Assembly (NCBI GenBank): GCA_965230565.1
Contig: CBDDLH010000005.1
Span: 124,001 to 188,000, forward strand
Direction of reading: 5' to 3'
DNA from: BCD1 sp965230565
GTDB lineage: Bacteria > Bacteroidota > Bacteroidia > Chitinophagales > Saprospiraceae
Length of the DNA: 64,000 nucleotides
Shown here: one piece after another, positions 16,960 to 28,900 of the stretch
Layout: each line of letters starts with the position of its first letter
Numbering within the stretch: the stretch's first letter is position 1
Made by a program: the position numbers and the translations under genes
Notes under the pieces: generated by a model
What the model saw: the letters and a program-made list of their open reading frames with translations, nothing else
Database searches by the model: none
What the model was told of the DNA's origin: nothing

Positions 16960-19900
16960 ATGAATCAAAGATGTACCTATCGATTCTGTCGGGACTTCAT
17001 TATGAACACGAAGACCAGATGGAATAAGAGAACTGAACGGCAATTGGAAGATCATCATCCCCCTGTTGTAGAAGGGGCGGTTGATCGATCATCGCCCTTC
17101 GGTTCGCTTAAAAAAATGATGATAACCTCGATGTCGGTTATCGTTTTAATGTTAGTTTTTATCACAGCAGTTCAGGCGCAGTCCGGAACGGCTTTTCGTG
17201 ATTTTAACGGTGACGGTTTACAGACAGGCGCAGAGCCTGGTGTAGAAGGAATTATTGTTAAACTTTATGGAAATGCTGTATTTCCTGCTAAGGACGTGCT
17301 TATCGGAGAAGCAGTAACGGGTTCAAACGGAACCTATGATTTCTCTGTAACGCTTGTCAGTGGTAGAGCTGCTCTTCCAGGCGAAAACCTGCGTGTGGAA
17401 TTTGAAATTCCTGATCAATATGGATGTGACCTGGACAAAGATGTTGACTTTATTGGTTTGAATGGAGGTGTATATGGCACCAGCGTTCAATTCATCGAAG
17501 GTCAGCAGACAAATATCAATTTTGCCATTAACTATCCAGGTCAGTGGGTAAATACCAGTAACCCTGATGTATATGTACCAATTTATACATTTGGAGATCC
17601 TTTATTAGCTGGTAGTGCTGCGGCAGAGCCTGGTTTGGTTACTTTTAAATTCGATGATTCAGGTGTACCTGCTTCCTATTCAGGAGGTAATGCAGGCGTT
17701 CCGGAACCAACCGAATTAGCTTCTAACGCTGAAGTTGGTGCTCTTTACGGAATCGCTTTTTCCCGTCAGGCACAGAAAGTTTTTGCTTCTGCGGTTATGA
17801 GACGTCACTGCGGTTTTGGACCTCTGGGACCTGGAGGTATCTATTTGGTAGATCCTTATTCAGGAGCAGCGGACAAAACAGAAGACTGGCTGGATTTGGA
17901 TGCTATTGGAATTTTCACCAATAACAATGCCGGATCTTACCCTGCGAATCCTGGAAACAATACCAGTCCGGTAAGCGATTATATCGGAACTAATGCAGAA
18001 AGAGGGTTGCCTTCTGGTTTGACCACACCTAGTACAGATTATGCTGCAGGTGACCAGGTAGGTAAAGTATCTATAGGAGATATTGATATTTCTGATGATG
18101 GTAGATATCTGTATATTCTGAATTTGTACGATCGTAAGATCTACGAAATTGACCTTGTAGATCCTATTAATCCTCAGGCTCCAACAGCGGCAGACGTTGC
18201 AACTCGTGTACGTAGTTGGGATGTTCCTGATCCGGGAACCAATGCCAATCAGGGCGAACACCGCCCTTGGGGTTTGAAATACTACAGAGGAAAATTATAC
18301 GTAGGTGTTGTGCTTTCACAGCAGGACATCAATGGTAATGTGGTTGGTACCGTTTCCGGTTCCGGAAACAGCCAGATCGGTGATGAATTACGCGGATATG
18401 TATATGATTTTGATCCTTTGACAGAAATGTTTGACGTCAAATTGGATTTCAGCTTTAACTATGGACGTGAGCGTCCATGGATTCCATGGGGATACAGATC
18501 AGGATACCCAAGCAGATACTTCTCAGCCAACGAGCGTGAGGTAGCTGAGCCTATCATTTCCGATATTGAATTCGATGACCAGGGTAATATGCTCGTTGGT
18601 GTTTTGGATAGAAAAGGACACCAGTACGGTATCTATAATAATAATTATGCAGGTACTCTTGACCCTGTGGAGTATGCCTCAGCAGGTGAATTGCTCAGAG
18701 CAAATCTTGATGCATCCTGTGATATGTTTACTATTGTTACCGCCCCTGGAACAACTGATTACTACCAGGATAACTTTGCTCACCCGGAATCCTTACAGGG
18801 ACCTTTGGCCGTATTGCCTGGTGGAGGTGATGCATTGGCAATTGTACTGGACCCGATCCAGATTCGTTCCGGTGGTACTGTAAGATTTAATAATGATACT
18901 GGAGCACCGGTTGGTGGTTCCAGATATGAGATATTTGATGATAGACATACGCTGTCTTCCCCTGACGCTGTGCCTAGTAAGGCCAACGGTCTAGGGGATA
19001 TTGAGCTCGCTGGGGTAGCTGCCCCAATTGAAATTGGTAACCTAGTCTGGATGGATGTTGATACGGATGGTGTTCAGGACGGTGGAGAACCAGGTATTGC
19101 AGGTGTAACGGTTGAACTGTTGGATGCGAGTATGAATGTAATTGCCTCTACTATGACCGATGCAAACGGTGGTTATTACTTTAATCATTCGAATGTGATG
19201 GATCCTAGTGGTCCTTCTACTGTTCAGGGGCCACTGCCTTTTACGAGTTATAAAGTCAGGATTTCTCCTACGCAATTCAGTAGTGGAATAGGCACAGGAC
19301 CATTGCACAATATGGTACTGACTTCAACTGATCAGGCAGGAAATGGTCTTGCAGACAGAAGTGATAGTGATGCTGCCCTTGCCGGTGGTGAAGCTCAGAT
19401 TATGTTGATGACCAATGCTCCGGGGCAAAATGATCACTCGTTTGACTTTGGATTCCTTGTGTTTGATTATGGTGACCTTCCGGACACTTATGTTACGGAA
19501 GATGGTTCTGGCGGACCAAGACACCAGCTTGATCCGAGGTTGTTTATCGGTACTTGTGTTGATGCCGAAATCGACGGTCAACCAGATCCAATGGCCGGTA
19601 TGATGAGTGGTGGTGACGATAATAATACGATAAATGCAAGTCTGCCAATTGGTGAGGCTTGTTCTAATGACGAAGATGGAATTTCCTTCTCAACATCTCT
19701 TGTTCCTGGAAACCAGGCTTGTGTGGAAGTCAGTGTGGTTAATACTACCGGCGCCATGGCTAAACTCCAGGGATGGATAGATTTTGATGGTAACGGTATG
19801 TTTAATGGTGCTGATGAGTTGAATACAGGAGACTTCGCCGGTGGTGGGGTAATGATCCCTGCTGCAGGAGTTACGAATGTAGAATACTGTTTCGATGTTC

Positions 19901-22900
19901 CTGCTGGAGCAACTTTCTCAACCGGTTCCACAGAATTGTATTCCCGTTTCCGTTTGAGTGAAAACGGTAACTTAGGATCTGGTGGAATTAATCCTGATGG
20001 TAGCGTGCCGATTGGTGAAGTAGAAGATCACAAACAACCTCTGGCAATGCTTGGAGATTATGTTTGGATCGATGCTGATTACGATGGAGTTCAGGATATG
20101 GGTGAAACACCTGTAGAAGGTACTACTGCTACTTTGCACGATTGTACTGGCGGTACTCCTGGTGCAGTGCTTGGATCCATGCAAACGGACGCCAGTGGAT
20201 ATTACAAATTCATCGGTCTTATCGATGGAGAATACTGTGTTTGCTTTGATTTGACAACTTCAAATCACCCGAGAGCAAATGATATGGAATTCACAGTTCC
20301 TAATAATTCAGCAAATGATGATGATGATAGTGACGCAGATGAAATAAGTGGATGCACACCTGGTGTAACGCTGACAGCAGGAGATGATTATCCTGACCTT
20401 GATGCAGGTGTATTTATTCCAGGCAAACTAGGTGATATTGTATGGGAAGATGTGAACGGTAATGGTGTTCAGGATCCGGGAGAACCTGGAATTCCTAATG
20501 CCAAAGCTACCCTGACCGGAACCGACGGTGCAGGAAATAACGTAACTGTAGGACCAATTATGACCGATGGTGTCGGTATGTACATGTTTGGTGACTTGAA
20601 ACCTGGTACCTACAAAGTGACGTTTATGGCTCCTGATGGTTCTAACTTCGTTCCAACAGCAGTAAACGACCCTTCAGGAAACGGAACTGATGCCAGTGAT
20701 AGTGATGCTGATCCTAATAATATGTTGATGTCACATGTAGTGACAGTAGTTTCCGGTACGGAAGATCTGACTATTGATGCAGGTTTCTTTGAGCCGGCCA
20801 AGATTGGTAATATCGTATGGCAGGATTGGGATAATGACGGAGAGCAGGATCCAGGTGAGCCGGGTATCGGAGGCGTACAGGTTACGCTGACCGGAACCGA
20901 TGGTCTTGGTAATACAGTGCCTGCTCAAATGGCAACTACCGACGGAACTGGAATGTTCATGTTCCCGGGATTGTGGCCTGGTGATTATAAATTGACTTTT
21001 GCTACTCCTGCGGACATGCAGCCAACCAAAGCTAATGAAGGTGGTGTTGCAGATGCAGCGGATAGTGATGCTGATCCGGCTAATGGCGGCATGACAACGT
21101 TGACTTTCCTCGAATCAGGCGAATACGATGATACCTGGGATGCAGGATATTTCGCAACGGATTATGGTGACATGCCGGACACTTACGGAACTACCGAAGG
21201 TGCCAACGGACCTAAACACCTGATCTTCCCTGATTTGATCATTGGTGCTTGTGTAGATGGTGAACTGGATGGCCAGGATGATCCTATGGCCGGTATGATG
21301 GCGCCAAATGGTGATGATAATAATGCAAGTGCAGTGAGCCACCCGGCGGGTGCTAACTGTACGGATGATGAAGACGGTGTAACATTGGTAACTCCAATGG
21401 TACCTGGTTACGAAGCTTGTTTTGAAGTAGATGTAGTTAATGGAACCGGTGCAGCCGCAGTGCTTCAGGCATGGGTTGACTTTGATGGCGACGGTAGCGT
21501 TGCCGGAGAAGAATTGACAACAGGTGATTTCGCCGGTGGTGGAGTAACTGTTCCTGTTGCAGGACTTAATGATGCAGTTGTTTGTTTCGACGTACCTGCA
21601 ACAACAGTCTTCAGCCAGGGTAATGCATTTGTACGCTTCCGTTTGAGCCGTAATGGTGGATTGTCTGCTACAGGTGTTAATGCCGATGGCAGTATCCCAC
21701 AAGGTGAGGTGGAAGATTATAAGATTCCATTGGCCAAAGTTGGTAACCTCGTTTGGGAAGACCGTAACTATAACGGTATCCAGGAGCCTGGTATCGATGT
21801 AGGGTTGAATGGATTCCCTATCGATTTGATGTGGGTCGGACTTGACGGCATGATGGGTACAGGTGATGATGTAACTTATTCTACTGTTAGTGCTCAGGTG
21901 ACTTACCCGGGTGCAGTTGTTAAGGATGGTGTTTATACTTTCTGCGGTTTGATCGCAGGAGATTATAAACTGACCGTTACTACGGATCGATTTGCAACAT
22001 TGTTGAATGTAGGAGATGATTATCTCGATAGCGACGATGAGAATGGAGAGCTGTTCACCATCACTGATGTATTGAACATGGATACAGGTGAGAATGGCCT
22101 GAATGATATGGCAGGTATGATGAACCCTGTGGATGCAGCCAATAGTTTCCCTGATAATCAGGATGATATCAGCTATGATTTCGGTTATGCCGGATTTGAC
22201 TATGGTGACCTTCCTCAGACGTTTGTGACGCTTGAAGATGATCCTGCTATGCCAGGCATGGAAGGACCACGACACTTGTTCACACCTAACTGGTTTATGG
22301 GTATCTGTATGGATATCGACCTTGACGGACAACCAGATCAGTATGCTGGATTCTACCCAACAAGTGCCGGAGACGATAATACGCCAGGTTTGGCCAGTCT
22401 TCCTGCAAATGTAGTTTGTGATGATGATGAAAATGGTGTAATTCTGAAAACAGAATTATTGCCGGGATATGAAGCTTGTTTCGACGTAATGACTACCGGA
22501 CCTGAAGCAGGTGTTATGCAGGCATGGATTGATTTTGACGGAAGTGGAGATTTTGCAGCTGATGGTTCTGAAGCGGTAATTTGGTCGTCTTCAGGTACTG
22601 CTGAGGCAGCAATCCCTGCCGGAGCTAATGTAATTACCGAATTGTGCTTCGTAGTTCCTGCGAACGCTACCTTCCCGAACATTGAGACGCACATGCGTTT
22701 CCGTTTCAGTGACCAGGGAGGTCTTGATTATAAGAATGGTTATGCTGATGGTTCTTACCCATTTGGTGAGGTAGAGGATTACTACCAGCCTTTGGCTGAG
22801 ATCGGTGATTTGATCTGGCATGATATCGATGGTGACGGTGTACAGGATCCTGGTGAGCCAGGTGTTCCCGGAGTTACTGTTGAGATCCACGATTGTACTG

Positions 22901-25900
22901 ATCCTAATAACCCGCAGGTGTTGGCAACAACCACTACTGATGCGAATGGTTTCTATGAGTTCATCGGTTTGATCCCAATGGAGAAATACTGTATCCACTT
23001 TGATGAAACTACTGCTACGGATGGTAATGCCAATGATTATGTATTTACGTTCAAGGATTCACCAAACATTGACGCAACAGATGCCAATGACAGTGATGTT
23101 GATTCAGAAGGATGGGCAGAGCCTGTAATGATGATGGATCGTGAGCGTAATGAGACGATTGACGCAGGTGTATATATTCCTGTAAGCATAGGTAACTTTG
23201 TATGGCTGGATTATGATGAAGATGGTGAGCAGGATCCGGATGAGCCGGTGATCGAAGGTGCTAAATTGTTCCTTAGCGGAACCAACAACATCGGGGAAGA
23301 CATTCCTGGTGGAGCTATGATGGTACCTGACGGACAACCGATTCCTCAGACTATGCTAATGACTGATGCAAACGGAGAATACTTGTTCACAGGTCTTGCT
23401 CCGGGTACGTACAAGATTACCTTTGATATTTCTATGATCACAGGACCTGAAGAACTGGTGCGTTTTGCACAGTTGCTCGTATTCACCTTCCAGGATGCAA
23501 CAATTGATCCTGAAGACAGTGACGTAGATCCGGGAGATTACGACAGTCCTGTAGGAATGAGTGGATTCTACACCTTATTGTCCGGTGATCAGGATTTGAC
23601 GGTTGACGGAGGTGTGATGGTACCATGTTTGCCACCAACTGATATCTATGTAGATATGGTTATGGAAACTACAGCCATTATCCACTGGACAGTGAACAAT
23701 GAGATTTTGGATATTAATACCAATGCCCACTGCTGGAATATCGCTATTGGAAACTACGGCTTTGAGCCATGGAACAACGAAGCGGTACAGTTGATCACCG
23801 TATGTGCGGATGATCCGGATATCGTGATCAATGGCGATCAGGTGAGCTATATGGTAGAAGACCTTGCAGCTGGTACCTGCTACGATGTTTATGTACAGGA
23901 AGGTTGTAACGGAGAGATTCCGCCTACAGCTACCCACGGATGGGTTAACGCACCGGGTACTCCACAGATTGGAGACATCCTCGGTAACCCGCTGCTGGCA
24001 ACAGATACGAATCCTGATGGACTGTGTACCTTTGATTACCCACACATCGTAACGAAGAGTGCCACCCCACCGGAATGCCCATGGGGCAGTGAGAACTACA
24101 TCGCTAACGGAACATTGACAGTAGTGATCGAGGATAGTCCAAGTTGTGGACCATCAACTTTCACCATCACTGTTACTCCTGTTGCTGGTTCTACTCCGGG
24201 TGGAACGACACCAGTTGCTGTAAGTGATTCTTATATCGATGTACCGGCAGGTAGTTATACATATACAGACCTGGATGCGGGTGAATACCACGTATCCGTA
24301 CTGGAGACCGGACCATGTCGTCCAAAGGTAAATCCTGTAGAGATGACACAGGAGGTACCAAATGCCATAGATACAGAAGGACCGGATAAATTTGTAACCG
24401 ATATCCTCGGAAACGAAGTGACGAACATCGGACCATTCATTCTTCCGGAAGGAAGTTGTGATTACCAGATGCAGTTGTACGTACAGGCCATTGATGGCTG
24501 TTACGGCTTCATCACTGCAGAAGATGCAGTAAGCGTAACTGCAACGATGATACCGGGAACCGTATTCCCGGGTACTCAGGCAAGTGTAGTGGATGACGGC
24601 TTTGGTAACTACCTGATCGATGTGACCTTTGCAGCCGGTACAACAGAGTTGACCATAACAGTAGAGGATCCTGATGGTAACCCAACGTCAATGACTTACA
24701 CAGTTGTTGTTGAAGAGTTCACCAATCCTGATGTATCGATCGTAGGCATTGATAACATCACGATTCCACACTGTGCTGACTCAAGAGATATCAGCTTCAC
24801 AGTATATGTTGATGATCTTTGCGATCAGCTTGTAGACTTTGATAACCTGACAGTATGTGTATATGATCTGGACGATTTGGCCAACCCAACCTGTCTGGAT
24901 CCTGATGATACCTTCCCACTGGGTGGCGGAGAGCTTCCTGGAGATGGCAATGGCTATGGTGTTTACACCCTGGAAGTTACCCCGGATATGGATGGCAATT
25001 ACATTGAGGCCTTCTATACAGACCCACAGGGTAATGTAGGTGTTGTAACCGTACAGTTGACTGTTGATCAGGCTGCTGCAGATGAGCCGGGTTTGGTTTA
25101 TGCAGCGGATGAGAACATGACTATTCCATACTGTGAAGATACTGTACCATTCTGCTACTCCTTCCAGGTATACGATGATTGTGCACCTGTGGATATAGAT
25201 TATGTGATTGATAATTTCAATCAGGATGGCATGGGACTGGAACTTGACTGGGTAGATGATACGAATCCAAACTTCGTATACTTCGCTTACTGCGGAGAAA
25301 TTGCCCCGGGCACGTACTTCCCTGAGATTTACTATAACGACGCTATTCAGCCTGATGCACAGCCATTGGTAATCATCAATCAGCAGCAGAACCAGGCACC
25401 GGATATCACGTTGCCAGGTAATCTGAACTTCACGATCCCTGTATGTGAGGATGAATTAGTGACGACCCTTGGTATTTATATCCAGGATGATTGTGATGAT
25501 GCTACGGATGATTTCACCATCAACTTCCTGGGAGCTACATTCCCTGGATTGCTGAACTGGGAATGGGTGGATAATGGATATATTGAATTGCTTGTACAGC
25601 TGACACCGGGTACCCACTTCATAGGAATGGAGGTAACGGATAGCGACGGAGCAACGACTTATACAGATGCACAGCTCACGGTAACCGGACAGCCGGATAC
25701 ATGGGCACCGGTACTGGTATACCCATCACAGGATTTCGATATAGCGCTTGATGCTTGCGAAGATCCTGAAGTTGAAGTATGCTTCTATGTATCTGCTTAT
25801 GATAACTGTGATGAGAATGTAGCACCAACAGTGATGATGGATGGTCAGGTACTGACGGCAGTAGGAGATGACAAATACTGTGTGACAGTAACACCGGGAG

Positions 25901-28900
25901 ACTACCAAATCGATGTCAGCGCAACGGATAACTCAGACAACAGTTCTTTAGAGACCTTTACGATCAACGTAACACAGGAAGAAGCTCCTGAAGATAACCT
26001 GGCTTGTATAGCTACGGTATATGCAACTCTTGAAGGAGATTGCAGCGTAGAACTAGTGGCCAGTATGGTATTGAACGGAGAGTGGAGCTGTCTGACAGAT
26101 GATGACTTTGATGTAGTGGTGATGGATGACAATCCGGATAACGGAGCGATCATTGACGGTTGCGGAACGTTTAACTACATGATCACTATAGCCGACGGCG
26201 TTGAAGCGAACTTCGAAGTATGTTGGGGTGAGGTGACAAGTGAGGATAAGACAAGTCCTGAGATTGACTGTCCTGATCCAACGGATCACTCCCTGACCAG
26301 CGGAGAAGAGTTCATTTGTACAGACATCGAAAGTATACTTCTTGATGGCGTACATTACTATACGACTTATGCAGATGGAACGATCGTGCCTGGATCAATC
26401 AATGCAGTACTTGCGTGGATCCTTGGTGAAACAGGTTACCCTGAAGTAAGCGATAACTGTGGCCAGTTGCGCGTAGCAGTATGGGATGAACTTGAGGAAA
26501 GTGATTGTGGATATGATGTGATCACGCGTCACTTTGAAGTATCCGATCGCTATAATAGTGATTGTACGGGAGCACCGATGACAGCGAGTTGTACACAGAC
26601 GATCAGTGTACGCAAGCCAGATATCGATGATGTTGATATGCCGGAAGATATCGTAGAGATAGAATGTAGTGATGAGGTAGCTGTTACGGATGATGGCTAT
26701 CCACATCCAAGTGTAACAGGTTACCCAAGTGTAACAACAGCTTACGGAACATATGACTTGGCAGCTACCTACTGTAACTTGGGAGCAGCTTACGAAGACA
26801 GTGATCCGATCATCGTATGTGAGAGCACGTACAAGATCATCAGAACATGGTCAATCGTAGACTGGTGTGTAGTACCAGCCCATGTGACTGAGTACACTCA
26901 GATCATCAAGGTAGAAGATACGACACCACCGGCGATCAGCTGTAACTGGGAAGATACCGACTGGGATGGACATCCTGATATGCCGGTATACTCCACAGGA
27001 CCATTCGATTGTACAGCAGCCTTCCAGGTTGCCGCACCGACAGTTACGGATAACTGCAGTGATTACGTATGGTATGTAGATGTAGTAATTCGCACGGAAG
27101 TAAATACTTACGACCAGTGGGGTCAGGTAACAGGAACTGCGATTGTTGATCAGGGACATGCTTCTTACGGTCCATTTGGATCATCAGAATCAGGACCATA
27201 TGTAAGTGGAGTGCCGATGAGTGTATTCGGTAACCATTACCTGCACTACACTGTAATAGACGGATGTGATAATACTTCTACTTATGACTGCGAGTTTGCA
27301 GTAGAGGATAAGATCAATCCGGTAGCTATCTGTGATGATGACTTGAATATTTCTATCGGAAGTGATGGATATGCGAGAGTTTATGCAGAAGATATCGACG
27401 AAGGTTCTAATGATAACTGTCAGTTGACACACATTGAAGTGCGTCGTGCCGGTGGTGAGTGGGGAGACTATGTAGACTTCGATTGCGAAGATGTACATGA
27501 GTTTGTAACCATTGAATTGAGAGTATGGGATGCGGCCGGTAACAGCAACCTTTGCTGGCTGGAGGTATTGATCGAAGATAAGATCACTCCATACTGCCAC
27601 GCACCACATAGTGTGAGCATGCACTGTGATGATCACGAACTGCTTCACATTGACTGGGATAATGCAGACCAGCTTGACGAAGTATTCGGAGCAGCATGGG
27701 CAGAGGATAACTGTAATGCTACAGCTGAGCAGATTGCAGTATCCAACAACCTGAATGACTGTGGATGGGGTACTGTAGTTCGTACCTTCCAGGCTACTGA
27801 TGACTGGGGATTGACTTCAACGAATGCATGTACTCAGGTGATCACGATCTACGAAGTACACAACTACGAGATCAAGTTCCCTAAAGATGCATCAGCAGAA
27901 TGCGGAGTTCCGAACCCGGATACATTAGAGTACAATACATTAGGATGTGATCTGATCACCGTTAATGTAAATGACGAGATCTACGAAGCGACCAGCGATG
28001 AGTGTTATAAGATCCTGCGTACGTACAAGGTGATCAACTGGTGCGAGTGGGATGGAGAATCTGACCCTATCGTAATCGGTAGAGATGAGGATTGTGACAA
28101 TGATCCGGGCGATGAGGATGTATGGGTAATGGTACGCACAGAGTGGAACGGAGATGATCCGATCTTCACAGCATACGTTGACAGAGACAACGATGAGACG
28201 AATACAAATCCATTCATCGGAACGAGCCGTTGTACAAGCTTGCCTAAGCCATACGGACACTGGGCAAACAGTACCATCAATACAGAGCTGACAAGCGTAG
28301 GCCACTGGCAGTATACTCAGGTGATCAAGATTTACGATTTTGTTGCACCGACTGCAGTAGTTCACGATTACACTGCTTTCTGTAGTGAAACAGCAGATTG
28401 TAATGGAGATGTATTGATTACGGTTACCGTAGAGGAATTGTGTGATCTTGATGTAGTACTTGCTTATGGTTTCATTGATGCATTTGCAGATGGTACTCAG
28501 GACGGAGCAGCAACTGTTGTAGAAGTAGCCAGAGATGAAGCAGCCGGTACCATTACCTACGAAATCAGTGGTAACTACCCAATCGGTGGACACAGCTTCG
28601 GATTACATATTGAAGATGGATGTCACAACATTACCTGGTTGGAGATTCCATTTGAAGTAGTTGACTGTAAAGCACCGACTCCGGTATGTATCAACGGACT
28701 GACAGTAACCTTGATGCCACAGCCGGACGGATGTTGTGCCATGGCGATCTGGGCTACAGACTTTATCGCAAGTCCGAATGAAGATTGTACCGGACCGATT
28801 GAATACTCTATCCACAGAGCTGACGATGTAGCGGATGGCAGTGATATCCCATCACCGGAAAATACCGGATTGGTATTGGATTGTGAAGATGATGAGACAG

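Noticed and set aside
21115..22332. 405-codon minus-strand ORF
   Set aside because: It is antisense to the SdrD/GEVED region of the giant gene. The repetitive codon choice of that gene leaves the opposite frame open; the translation is Ile/Thr/Cys-rich with no family motif. Similar long antisense ORFs (23575-24045, 27190-27648, 27940-28593) are rejected for the same reason.
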